Below, piece after piece: positions 46,050 through 54,801 of a DNA stretch of 64,000 nt. Origin of the DNA: Aselliscus stoliczkanus (taxonomy: Eukaryota > Chordata > Mammalia > Chiroptera > Hipposideridae); contig CM066732.1 of the NCBI GenBank assembly GCA_033961575.1, positions 53,039,001 to 53,103,000 on the forward strand, read 5' to 3'. The notes beneath the pieces were generated by a model that was not told the origin of the DNA, searched no databases, and was given only the letters and a program-made list of their open reading frames with translations. A program made the translations under genes and the position numbers. Numbering within the stretch: the stretch's first letter is position 1; every line of letters begins with the position of its first letter.

Positions 46050-46500
46050 CTGGGCGCCTGGCGCTGCTGGCACTGCACTTGCCAAAAACCAAGAGGACAC
46101 CAGCCCTGTCCTTGAGGCACTCAGAGTCCTTTTAGAAGAAACAGTGAAAAGAAATTTCCAGACACTGTGGTAAGAGCAATGACAAATGTCATGAACAGAA
46201 CTTCTTGAGAACCTAACGGAAGAAATGATCAGCCTCCACCTGGGCAGCGTCGGAGAAAGCTTCCCCGGACGGGAGCTTGACCTTGGCTTTGAAAAGTGCG
46301 CTGAGATCTGCCAGATGGGGGGTGGCAGGCGGACGTGGGGGGCAGGCGGTGTGAGCGGGGGGCTACAGCTGTGCAGGGTCTTGTCTGGGGACCCTACGGT
46401 TCGGCCTGGGCTTACAGTGTTTGGATTTCACTCTGTGAGAAATGGAAAAGTAATCTAATGGGGGTCTTCAAGTAAAAAAAATGACAGAATCAGATGTTTA
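46050..46500 (-). mobile_element. L2 LINE relic, minus strand
   Basis: L2 complement: CCAGCCCTGTCCTTGAGGCA, GGCTTTGAAAAGTGCGCTGA, GCAGGGTCTTGTCTGGGGA, GGCTTACAGTGTTTGGATTT, CACTCTGTGAGAAATGGAAA. Confidence 0.65.
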
Positions 46501-46504
46501 TTAT

Positions 46505-46930
46505 TAAACTACTTAGCGGAATTGTGGAGGGAGGGGACAAGAATGAAGGGGAACTTCCAGAAAGGCGGTCAGACAGGAAACCCTGAAAGCTTTTCATTAT
46601 GAAATATTCCAAATACAGAAAAGAAAAATAGAGAGAGAATGAAATGAACATCTGCTGCGTTCCACAGAGTCAATAACCTTAACCTTTGGGATATTTGCTT
46701 CCGACCTTCTGAAAAGTAAAAACTCACAGACACTGCTGCGGCCTCTTGTGCCTCCCCGCGCACTTTCCCCTCACCCCACACCCCGGTGGCGGCCTGGGAG
46801 AGGAACAAGTTAGGGTGAGAATACACAGGGCGGTTTAGGGCCACGGTAATTAGAAAGGAGAGGGCGTTCAAGAGTCTTTCTGACAAACCTGGAGGAGAAT
46901 GAATAAACGAAGGAGAGGAGGACTTTTCAG
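46505..46930. other. Unassigned sequence
   Basis: GAAATATTCCAAATACAGAA at 46600 resembles a short retroposon word but nothing can be assigned. Confidence 0.35.
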
Positions 46931-46934
46931 TCCA

Positions 46935-47455
46935 TGCAGCTGTGAGAACAAAGCCCCACAGACCGGCAGCTGACACCAGCCAGAAGTGAACTCCTGAGTC
47001 CGGGAGGCCGGCCGGCCAGGGTCATGGCGCAAGCAGGGCTCGCTTGCCACAAACAGCTGTGTCCTCCCGTGGCGGGAGGGGCGAGGGGGCGGTGGGAGGG
47101 GCGAGGGGCGGTGGGAGGGGCGAGGGGCGGGGGGAGGGGCGAGGGGGCGGTGGGAGGGGCGAGGGGCGGTGGGAGGGGCGAGGGGGCGGTGGGAGGGGCG
47201 AGGGGGCGGTGGGAGGGGCGAGGGGGCGGTGGGAGGGGCGAGGGGGCGGTGGGAGGGGCGAGGGGGCGGTGGGAGGGGCGAGGGGGCGGTGGGAGGGGCG
47301 AGGGGGCGGTGGGGTCTCTTTCACGAGAGCACTAACCCGACCCGTGGGGCTCCTGCCCCTGACTTACACACCTCCGGACGGCCCTCCCCTCCTAAAACCA
47401 TCAGCGGTGCGGGTTCGAATTTCAACGTATGAATTTAGGGCGGCACAAACAAGGA
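46935..47455 (-). mobile_element. MaLR-type LTR, minus strand, interrupted by a minisatellite
   Basis: Left part: TGCAGCTGTGAGAACAAAGC, CCCCACAGACCGGCAGCTGA, then GTGTCCTCCCGTGGCGGGAG. Right part: GGTCTCTTTCACGAGAGCAC, CCCGTGGGGCTCCTGCCCCT, CCCTCCCCTCCTAAAACCAT, GAATTTCAACGTATGAATTT, GCGGCACAAAC. Both parts match one MaLR LTR complement in order. In the usual LTR the word GCGGAAGGGGCGAGGG joins them; here it is expanded to about twelve units. Confidence 0.75.
47071..47311. repeat. G-rich minisatellite, about 12 x 19-20 bp
   Basis: Unit GGTGGGAGGGGCGAGGGGGC (20 bp), with 19-bp variants that lack one G at the start of the array. Units from about 47168 to 47307 are identical by eye, while the first five vary. 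Every unit has several runs of three or more G on the plus strand, so the array is a dense G-quadruplex candidate. Open frames across it are artefacts. Confidence 0.97.
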
Positions 47456-47459
47456 GGAC

Positions 47460-47845
47460 TGGAGGACCAGGCAACTTCCTCGGATTACAGTTTAGTGGCA
47501 CCAACAGTGAGACATGAAATGGGGGGGTGGAGAAGCACATTTACAGTAAGACTTTGGCTTTCGGGGTCTCAAGCTCCAAAGAGAACTCAGGCTGGAGTGA
47601 CGCCGTGTTCACTCGTGGATGATCTGAACTTCAGTCACCCGTGCTCTCTGCCTTCTTGGGGCCAATTTTTCTCTACTGGAAACAACATGCAGATGTAGCT
47701 TCTGAACCAGAATTACAGGGTGACAGGGAAAGGAGCCCGTGGCCTCTGAGACCTGAACATGCTGACAACACGCAGGAATTCTGCCTACAGTTCCCACTGG
47801 CCAGAACTGCTATTATTTTGACAAACATTTGCTAATCTGATAGAC
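47460..47845. other. Unassigned sequence
   Basis: No gene or repeat recognised. Confidence 0.4.
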
Positions 47846-47849
47846 AAAG

Positions 47850-48175
47850 AATGGTTCCCTTCCTGCTGTTTAAATTTGCATGTCTTTGATTATACTGGAA
47901 GTTGCAGTTTTTCCATATGTTTGTTTACTGCTTTGCATTTCTGGTTTTGTGAATCATCTGTTCATGTCCTCTGCCCATTTATCTAGTTCAGTTTAAAGGT
48001 TTTCATGACCCGTTTTAGGGGTTCTTTATATAACAAAGCTATCAGCCCAATGTCATGGGGCTGCAAATATTTTTTCTCAGTGTATTTGCCTTTCCACTTA
48101 CGTTGTGGGTTTCATTTTTGTTTCACACACACGTTTTGCATACTTAATTCTTTGGCTTTGATCTTCCTGCACTCA
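47850..48175 (-). mobile_element. LINE-1 (L1M) relic, minus strand
   Basis: L1 complement: AATTTGCATGTCTTTGATTA, CATTTCTGGTTTTGTGAATC, TGTTCATGTCCTCTGCCCAT, GGGGTTCTTTATATAACAAA, GCTGCAAATATTTTTTCTCA. Confidence 0.75.
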
Positions 48176-48419
48176 ACTTCTGAGCATGGTATGCAAGACC
48201 CCTTGGGGCCTGGCTCCTTCTGCCTCTCCTCTGGCAATTCGCCCCACAAAAATGTGTGCTCTGGACGGCTCCAACTACTCTAACTGCATGAATCCAAAAA
48301 GCTCTCTAACACTAAACGCATCTGCCCACCATGCACTTCCTGCCCCAGCAACCGGGAAACTTCCGGACCCCCAGAATCCAGCTCCAGCAGCCCCTTCCCC
48401 AAGGCAGTGTGAGGCAGGG

Positions 48420-48550
48420 GCCAGTGCACGGCTCTGGAGTGAGGGGCCCGGGCTCGAGGCTCAGCTCTGCAATTTACTAGCTGCATTTGCCGCTGACCTA
48501 AATTACGCAAGCCGTCATTTCCTCACGTACTAAGTAAGAATAAAAGCAGT
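48420..48550 (+). mobile_element. MIR relic
   Basis: CACGGCTCTGGAGTGAGGGG, GCTCAGCTCTGCAATTTACT, AGCTGCATTTGCCGCTGACC, GTCATTTCCTCACGTACTAA. Confidence 0.7.
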
Positions 48551-48554
48551 AGTT

Positions 48555-49070
48555 CCTCAAAACATTCAACACAGGCTTATCACAGGCCCCAGAAACTCCA
48601 CTCCTAGGCATATAACCAAGAGAGGTCAAACCGTACGTTCAAACAAGAATGAATACATGAATGTTCACAGCGGAATTATTCATAATACCCCGAACTGGGA
48701 ACAACCCAAATGTCCATGGACTGATGACCAGATAAACAAAATGTGGCACATCCACAAAACGGATTATTCAGGCGTAAAAAGAACTGAAGTGCAGGTATAC
48801 AAAACGACATGGGGGACCCCTAAACACGTTACGCCAAGTACATACTGGATGACTCCCCTTACAGGAAATGTCCACAGACAAAAAAAGCAAAGACTAGCGG
48901 TAGCCAGGGGCTGAGGGGAGGGGGATGGGGTGATAAAATGCTTGGAACTAGACAGTGGTGATGGTTACACAACATGTGAAGATACTAAAAGCTGAACTGT
49001 ACATATTAGAATGTTTAAAACAGAATTTCATGTGACTACGTAAAATGTATCTCAATAAAACAAATCAGCA
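48555..49070 (+). mobile_element. LINE-1 (L1M) 3'-end relic, plus strand
   Basis: The last part of ORF2 and the 3' UTR: CCAGAAACTCCACTCCTAGG, CATATAACCAAGAGAGGTCA, GAATGTTCACAGCGGAATTA, CTGGGAACAACCCAAATGTC, GATAAACAAAATGTGGCACA, TAGCCAGGGGCTGAGGGG, GTGATGGTTACACAACATG, CTGAACTGTACATATTAGA, GTATCTCAATAAAAC. An 86-codon open frame at 48657-48914 still carries L1 ORF2 C-terminal words (NWEQPKCP, KMWHI), but the element is dead. Confidence 0.85.
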
Positions 49071-49074
49071 CCTG

Positions 49075-49608
49075 TGCCACAGTTACATCTGGTGACTAAG
49101 AGAGGGTGCACGTCTGGAGCACAGGGTGTGCTCATCGCTGTGCCAAGCCAACAGGCCACTTGGCAACGGGAACGGGACAGAGTGAGGGCTGCCCCCATCT
49201 GACCCGGAGGAGCTGGCCCCTTGCTTTATCTGCCTGGGGGCTCCTGATGACAAGAGCCGGTTATGGCCCACTGTGCGCCCCTGTACCCAGCACAGGGTCT
49301 GCAATATACACTTATTGTGGAATAAGCTGAGAGTTGCCCAAGGCTTCAAAGTCACCTGGGGACAGAGCTGGGTCTACGCCCCAGGAATATGTGTGTGTCT
49401 GGGGAGCATGAGTCCAGAGGGTCAGCTGGAATCCCCAAGCTGAGGACAGATGATAAACATCACTTTGCAGTTCCACTGCTTATTCTAGGAGGAAACCAAG
49501 ACCAAAGGTTATGTCATCTACTCACTCAGGCCCAGTGGACGTTGGACAGAGGATGGATTCCAGGCGCCGCTCTGAGGACCCCTGCAGCTCAGCGCCTGTA
49601 AGGGCACA
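49075..49608. other. Mostly unassigned, with a weak MIR/L2 complement
   Basis: At 49255-49400 ACCCAGCACAGGGTCTGCAA, AGTTGCCCAAGGCTTCAAAG, GACAGAGCTGGGTCTAC look like an old MIR/L2 complement. Nothing else is supported. Confidence 0.4.
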
Positions 49609-49613
49609 GTCAC
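49609..49613. repeat. Left 5-bp target-site duplication of a solo LTR
   Basis: GTCAC, identical to 49973-49977. Confidence 0.85.
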
Positions 49614-49972
49614 TGTTAGGGACGCAATTGTGGCCCCCTCCCCAACCCATATGCTGGGGGGGTCTAACCCCCCAATGGGGCTGATTTGGAGATAGGGCTT
49701 TTCTAGAGGTAACTACGGTTAAGTGAGGTCGTAAGGGTGGCTCCCTAATCCAATAAAACTGGTGTCTTTGTAAGAAGAAGACCAGGGGTGCACACACCGA
49801 GGACAGACACAGCGAGAAGGTGCCGTCGGCTCGCCAGGAAGTGAGGCCTCAGGAGAAACCAGCCCTGCCGACACCTTGATCTTGGATGTCCAGAAGCGGG
49901 AGAAATACATTCCTGCTGTTTAGGCCGCCCAGTCTGTGGTACTTGTTATGGCAATGTGCGCTGACTGATACA
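49614..49972 (+). mobile_element. Solo MaLR-type LTR, plus strand, complete
   Basis: Starts TGTTAGGGACGCAATTGTGG and ends GCTGACTGATACA, bounded by identical GTCAC 5-mers. Internal order: TTGGAGATAGGGCTTTTC, AGGTAACTACGGTTAAGTGA, GGTCGTAAGGGTGG, CCCTAATCCAATAAAACTGG, GGACAGACACAGCGAGAAGG, CCTCAGGAGAAACCAGCCCT, CTTGATCTTGGATGTCCAG, CCCAGTCTGTGGTACTTGTT. No viral interior. Confidence 0.88.
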
Positions 49973-49977
49973 GTCAC
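49973..49977. repeat. Right 5-bp target-site duplication of a solo LTR
   Basis: GTCAC, identical to 49609-49613. Confidence 0.85.
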
Positions 49978-50269
49978 CAAGAGGCTGCCGGATGCACGCT
50001 CTGAACTGTCCTGCCCACAAGGATGACGCCCCACGGGACGGATCAAGGAGAAGGTGCGAGCAGAGGGTGCTGAGTCCTCTCACCTCCTGTCTCTGTCCAC
50101 ATCTGGGGCCCCTCTGGCTGCAGAATGTGTCTCCGTCATCGTTTAACCAAAGCAGAGCCGGTCCTGGGAAGAGACGGGAGCTCTGTGAAGGCCCAAAGCG
50201 GTGTCCTGGCCTCCCGGTCAGAGAGGGCGCCTCCGCCCACACCCCAGGGTGACCTTTTCCTGTAAATTA

Positions 50270-50560
50270 AACCCATCAATGTTTAAGATACAGGCATTAA
50301 ATTAAACGCATCATTTTCTATTGCAAATTCTCCTTACTGTCTTAGCTACTTGATATGTCTGAAATTATTTTATTTTTAGTGAACACATTTTTTTAAAAAC
50401 AAAATTAAATGCAAATCCTTGCAGAGCGAGTCTGGCTCCTGTAATGCTTAACTACATAAAAATTGCAATGTATTATTTATATCCAGATACGCTGCAGCTG
50501 AATTTCAGATGTAAATCAGAATTCCAAGTTCCTTAACTGAAAAAAAAACACAACAAACCT
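50270..50560. promoter_or_regulatory. Candidate conserved non-coding element
   Basis: Clean AT-rich unique sequence with no repeat signature. It carries ATTAAATGCAAATCC (octamer-type ATGCAAAT), several TAAATTAAA/TTAAAT words and a TATGTCTGAAATTATTTTA block. It lies about 0.6 kb upstream of the CpG island at 51.2 kb. The inference rests on texture only; I have no alignment. Confidence 0.3.
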
Positions 50561-51160
50561 CTTCACTGCAACTGGCTTTCTCCCATCTTTTATTAAAAAG
50601 TGTTAACACTTTCAAATGTGGCCCTGTTACACACCATGGACCCCACACCAAGTTAACAGCTCTCTTTAATTCACAGAAGAAATGGAAATCCAACACATCT
50701 GAAAAACGTTCAACGTGTTTGTAAATTCTAAATGGAGAAAAATCTACAAGGAATGTCCTGGGTCCTGAATAAAACGCTCTCCTTGCATTTGGGGGGAAGA
50801 GCTTGACTTCCAATAGCGTCTATTGTCCGTGAATTTGTACCCTCAAAATCAATTATTTAACTCCTGAGTGTGTGGTGAGACGCAGAGAGAAACCAAACCG
50901 ATATAGATCTGAGCCTCGCGGTCATGGAAGCGGTGATGCCGATGGGAGGCTAACCCCGCTCATGAAGGGGCTCCAGGGGGCAGGGGAGGGACCCCCCAGG
51001 CTGCAGCCCAGGCCCAGCAGGCAGGGCTGGGGTGGGGGGTGGCAGGCAGGAAATTCCCATCCTCACCCCCGCCCCGCCTTCCACCGCCTTCTCCAAGGTT
51101 CTTGCCATGGGCTTATTGATGTTCCAGTTGCATAGGGGACAATCAGACCCTCGCTCTCAC
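50561..51160. other. Unassigned sequence before the CpG island
   Basis: AT-rich to about 50.85 kb, then rising GC content. No exon supported. Frames on the plus strand entering the island have no recognisable domain. Confidence 0.4.
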
Positions 51161-51164
51161 AGTC

Positions 51165-51480
51165 ACCACGGGGGGGGGGGGCGCGAGGCTCCGGCCCCCG
51201 GTCTGCGCGGTGGGAACGAGGTCCTAGAAGGGGCCTCCTCTAAGGCCGCGGGCGCCGGGGCAGGAGAGCCTGGGAGGAGCCCGGGGGCGGCAGGCCGGAG
51301 CGAGGAGCACCGGGGGCAGGGGCCAGCGAGCCTGGGCCCGGAGCCTGGGACCGCGCAGGGTGCCCCCCCCGGGGGCCGCCGGCCACAGGAAACCCAGCTC
51401 CCACGGGCCGTGGGCGGGGCGGGAGCGCGGTCAGGGAGTCGGGCCAAGGGGCAGCCGCTGGTCTAAAGGCGCCCCAAAGA
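51165..51480. promoter_or_regulatory. CpG island
   Basis: I count about 31 CpG in roughly 280 bp (51172-51450), with GC content clearly above 70%. It contains GGGCGGGGCGGGAGCGCGG (Sp1-type GC boxes, near 51413) and starts with a run of about 13 G after CAC. It is the only such cluster in the window. It could be a promoter of a gene not otherwise visible, an intragenic island or a distal island. I see no TATA box and no clear first exon. GC-rich open frames through it on both strands are expected by chance. Confidence 0.7.
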
Positions 51481-51583
51481 AGGGCCACCCAGATGGCTGA
51501 AGAAGCCTACGCCAGGGAGGCAGGGGGTGACAAGAAACCGTCAGAGTGCCCATTAGAGCGAGCTGGCAGGGTACCGAGAACCC

Positions 51584-51853
51584 AGAGGGAGGGAGGGAGG
51601 GAGGAGGGAGGGACAGAGAGGGGGGAGGAGAGAGCGGGAGGGGGAGCGAGGGGGAGGGGAGAGGGGGGAGAGAGGGAGAGAGGGAGAGGGGGAGGGGAAG
51701 GGGAGGGGAGAGGGGGAAGGGAGAGAGAGGGAGAGGGGGAGAGAGGGAGGGGGAGGGGAGAGGGGCGTGGGGGAGGGGTGGGCGGAGCGAGAGAGGAGGA
51801 GGGAGAGGGGGAGGGGGGAGGGGGAGGGCAGAGGGGGAGGGAGGAGAGAGAGA
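51584..51853 (+). repeat. Polypurine (GA)n-type tract, about 270 bp
   Basis: GGGA, GAGAG and GGGGA units with very few pyrimidines on the plus strand (single C or T at about 51610, 51649, 51764-51789 and 51828). Adjacent to the CpG island. Open Gly/Arg/Glu or Pro/Ser/Leu frames through it are artefacts of composition. Confidence 0.95.
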
Positions 51854-51859
51854 CCCCCC

Positions 51860-52290
51860 CCTTTAAAGAGTCGCAGGAAGAGCGGTCCAGCTTCCCCATT
51901 TGCAAAGCGCTCTGTCTGCCTGAGGAAGCCCCGATGCTTTTTAAAAGCCCATTACATTTCTGTTTCCACTTCCATTTGGCTCAATTATGTCTTTCACTGT
52001 CCAAGCTTGGTGGATTGGGGGAGGGCTGCAGGCAGAGACCGGGCAGCTGAAATGGGTAGGAACAGAGGCCTGGACAGTGGGGATGGCACATGGACTGCAA
52101 GAGTCCGGACACCTGGCCTCCCTTCCCAGCGGCCCCACTGACCCACCTCCCCACCCCGGGCACTGGGCTACCTCCCGCCCAGCGGGCACCTTTGTGCCAA
52201 ACAGTAGAAGAGGTCCCTTCCTCAGGCCGCCGCCGCCGTGGCCAGCCTGGCCGCCCGCACAGGGCATTTCAGCTCTGCCCCTCCTCTGCT
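51860..52290. other. Unassigned GC-rich sequence
   Basis: No gene supported; overlapping frames on both strands have no family resemblance. Confidence 0.4.
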
Positions 52291-52294
52291 GGGC

Positions 52295-52405
52295 CCCGCA
52301 GCGCAGAACCGGCCCCACTGTGCGTGGCAGCTCTGGTCAAACCACATAGCTTCGCGCCTGTTTTCCCATCTGCAAAAAGGAAATAATACCAGCTGCCCTC
52401 CTCGA
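52295..52405 (+). mobile_element. MIR fragment
   Basis: GGTCAAACCACATAGCTTCG, CCTGTTTTCCCATCTGCAAA, AAGGAAATAATACCAGCTGC: central MIR. Confidence 0.7.
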
Positions 52406-52409
52406 GTTG

Positions 52410-52945
52410 TATGTATAAGTATTCTTTTACTTTCTTGCTGTGAAATACAATGTACAACAGAAAAGTGGATGGAATAAGTGTACAATGTCCCGGGGTTATT
52501 TCAGGGGAAAATGAAATAACGCCAAAGAAGGGACCCTGGGGAGTTCAGTCACACCTTCAGAGGGACAGTCTTGGCTGAGTGTCTGCTGCTTGTCCTGAAC
52601 TGAGTCCCTTCTGGCCTGTCTTAGGAGACGCCTGTGGCCCCGAGCTACCCACAGGGGGGCTCAGGGTTGGGCTGGAGCACTGGTCCCAGCAAGTGACAGC
52701 TGGGGAGGTCAGGAGGCGTTGCCAGGGAGGGCGACAGGCAGAGTGACGCGAGGATACTTCCTCTTCCCGGCCTGGGTTGCTGCTCTGCGGTGCTGGGTTC
52801 AGGGCTGGGCGGGTGGGCGAGGTGCTGCAGCAGTTAGCTGGCATCACTCCCTCCCCACTGCCTCCCTTCACAACCAAGTATGACTCACCCTGAGGGGCGA
52901 GCCTGAGTCACTCGCCCACTCACACCCAGCGACTCTCAGCATGGC
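52410..52945. other. Unassigned sequence
   Basis: No gene or repeat recognised. Confidence 0.4.
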
Positions 52946-52949
52946 AGAT

Positions 52950-53150
52950 GGGAATGTATTGGACAGAGTCAGGCTGGCCTGACGCACTGCCTCCGAGCTG
53001 TGTGACCGGGCAAGCCACCTTTTCTCTCAGAGCCTCAGTGTCCACATTTGCACGAGAAGAACAGGGTCTGGCTCGCAGGCCTCTTGCGACAGCTTTACCA
53101 GAGATTCCCAGGCAACAGGCTCTGGCTGCCATGTGACTGTGTGGGGCTAG
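52950..53150 (+). mobile_element. MIR SINE relic
   Basis: GGACAGAGTCAGGCTGGCCT, GAGCTGTGTGACCGGGCAAG, CCACCTTTTCTCTCAGAGCC, TCAGTGTCCACATTTGCACG. Confidence 0.75.
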
Positions 53151-53154
53151 AACT

Positions 53155-53345
53155 CAGGCCTCTTGGAGTCCAGGCTCCTCCACCTGGCCCTCACTGAGGC
53201 AGGGGGGTAGGGGGGTGGGCGTGGGGGGTTAAGGCAAGCTTGCGCCCCCCCCAACACTGCCTCTTGGGAGGGAACCACCAAAAGAACTTCCCCCAATCAC
53301 AACGCTGTCCAAATGCATGTTGCTATTATTTCGAACCAAGTGTTA
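53155..53345. other. Unassigned sequence with G/C runs
   Basis: GGGGGGTAGGGGGGTGGGCG and CCCCCCCC runs; nothing else. Confidence 0.4.
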
Positions 53346-53760
53346 TTAGTTGGATCAATTAAGAACGAGAAAAACAAAAGATTTCATTTTCCCTTCATTT
53401 ATGTATTCCTTTTCAAGTGCTCGTCCTCTCTTTCTGGAAACCTATATTATTTTCCTTCTCTCTGAAGAACTTCTTTTAACTTTTTTTGCAAGGCAGGTCC
53501 ACTGGCAACGAATCCCCTCAGTGTTGTCCAAGAAAGAATTTATTTCACCTCTTTTAAAGCATATTTTTGCTTGATACCGAATTCTGGGCTGGTGGGGTTT
53601 TTTCTCCCAACACTTTAAATATCTCAACGCAGTCTCTTCTAAAGAGAAGTTCTGTGTAATTCTTATCCCTGCTCCTCCGTAGGTAAGGCATTTTCATTTC
53701 CTGGTCTCTTTCAAGATTTTCTTTGTCTTTATGTTTCCATAGTTTGAATATGATACACCT

Positions 53761-53774
53761 AAGTGTCATTTTTT
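53761..53774. repeat. Left target-site duplication of a short SINE
   Basis: AAGTGTCATTTTTT, one mismatch to 53877-53890 (ACGTGTCATTTTTT). Confidence 0.8.
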
Positions 53775-53874
53775 TTTTTTTGAGGGCAGTGTCACTGGCC
53801 CTCATATGTGGGGCCGAACCGGGGCCGCTGGCTTCCCAAGCCAGTGCTCAACCACCGCGCCACTCGGCTGGCCC
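53775..53874 (-). mobile_element. Short-form tRNA SINE, minus strand, in LINE-1
   Basis: On the minus strand: GGGCCAGCCGAGTGGCGCGG, box B GGTTCGGCCCC, then GAGGGCCAGTGACACTGCCC-TC and an A run. It ends at the shared CACTGCCCTC point. Its host is the L1 ORF1 relic, which continues on both sides. Confidence 0.9.
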
Positions 53875-53876
53875 TT

Positions 53877-53890
53877 ACGTGTCATTTTTT
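53877..53890. repeat. Right target-site duplication of a short SINE
   Basis: ACGTGTCATTTTTT, one mismatch to the left copy. Confidence 0.8.
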
Positions 53891-54718
53891 TGTTTTGTGT
53901 TTTTGGTATATATCCTGCCTGAACTTCCTGGATGTGCGGTTTGACATCTGTTATTAATTTTGGAATATTCACAACCACTATTGCTTCAAATATTTCTTCT
54001 GTTTCTTTCTTCCCCTCCTGGTATTCACATGACACGTATGTTACACCTTCTGTGATCTTCCCACGGTTCTTGGATACTTTGCTCCATCTTATCCATCCTT
54101 GTTTCTCTTTGCATTTCAGTTTGGGTAGTTTCTATTGACACATCTTTAATTTCCCCCCTTCTGCCTTATTTAGGTTTATTTTTGCTATTTTTTCCCCTAG
54201 GCTCTTGAAGTGGGAACTTCGATTACTGGTTTGAGATTTTTCCTCTTCTGATACACAGCTTTAGTACTATAAATTTCCCTTTCAGTACTTCTTTAGCTTT
54301 GTTACATAAGTTTTGATATATTTTCATCCAGTTCAATGTATTGTTTGATCTGCGTAAGGACTTCCTCTCTGGGTTATTGAGAAGTATAGTGTTTAGTGCA
54401 AACTATCTGGAGATTTTCCTGTTATCTTTCTCTGGTTGATTAAGAGTTGGATTCTGTTATGATTGGAAACAAACTCTGTCATGACTTCAATTCTTGTAGT
54501 TTTGTTGAAGTGTTTTTTATGGCTCAGGATATGGTCTACCTTGGCATACGTTCCACAGGCACCTGAAAAGAACGTGCATTCTGCTCTCCTGGGCACAGCC
54601 TGTTGTGGTCACCTGTCAGCTCCCGCTGGTTGGCAGCACTGCCCGGCTGGCTCTTTCAGGTGCTGGCATAGTTTCTGCCGGGGTCCCCGCACTTGTTGAG
54701 AGGCATGAAATTTCCAAC

Positions 54719-54720
54719 TA
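54719..54720. repeat. TA target duplication, left, of a MITE
   Basis: CCAAC-TA precedes the element; the second TA is at 54800-54801. Removing the element and one TA restores the L1 sequence CCAACTATAATCGTGG. Confidence 0.85.
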
Positions 54721-54799
54721 TTGGGTTGTCCGAAAAGTCATGACACATTTTTGCAATGAAAACCAGAAAAAATACGTCATGACTTTTCCAACAGCCCGA
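54721..54799. mobile_element. Palindromic mariner-type MITE, 79 bp
   Basis: Terminal inverted repeats: left TTGGGTTGTCCGAAAAGTCA, right end reversed TCGGGCTGTTGGAAAAGTCA; the match continues to TGAC and weakly further. TA target duplication, 79 bp length and no coding sequence are the hallmarks of a non-autonomous mariner derivative (as MADE1 is of Hsmar1). The near-perfect palindrome would form a hairpin. A second copy lies at 58185-58262. No transposase source is visible. Confidence 0.88.
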
Positions 54800-54801
54800 T
54801 A
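54800..54801. repeat. TA target duplication, right, of a MITE
   Basis: TA after the element, partner of 54719-54720. Confidence 0.85.

Larger units (their letters stand above)
53370..54155 (-). mobile_element. LINE-1 ORF1 relic, minus strand, split by a SINE
   Basis: The minus strand encodes degenerate L1 ORF1p. From about 54090 downwards it reads EQSIQEPWEDHRRCNIRV-like (family: the segment before the RNA-recognition motif). Further left is QPRIRYQAKICFKRGEINSF, matching the C-terminal domain word QPRI.YPAKL of L1 ORF1p. Stops and frameshifts are frequent. A short SINE at 53775-53874 splits it. ORF1 should lie 5' of ORF2, but here it lies on the 3' side of the neighbouring ORF2 piece, so the pieces are from different insertions or have been rearranged. 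Confidence 0.82.

Noticed and set aside
47071..47311. CRISPR-like array of regular repeats
   Set aside because: Units are contiguous with no spacers, the sequence is mammalian, and the unit derives from LTR sequence.
47022..47517. Gly/Arg/Ala-rich and Pro/Arg-rich frames on both strands (up to 157 codons)
   Set aside because: They are made by the G-rich minisatellite inside a MaLR LTR.
48657..48914. Plus-strand frame of 86 codons with clear protein similarity
   Set aside because: The similarity is to the C-terminus of L1 ORF2; it is part of a dead LINE-1 3' end, not a host gene.
51493..52050. Frame of about 185 codons starting MAEEAYAREAGGDKK just after the CpG island
   Set aside because: Tempting as a first exon, but most of it is translation of the polypurine tract, and no family, splice site or Kozak support could be shown. 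The island itself is kept as a candidate promoter.
54393..54596. Minus-strand frame with endonuclease-like words
   Set aside because: It is the L1 ORF2 endonuclease relic with a changed catalytic motif (SNH for SDH), flanked by stops and a MITE; not a host gene.
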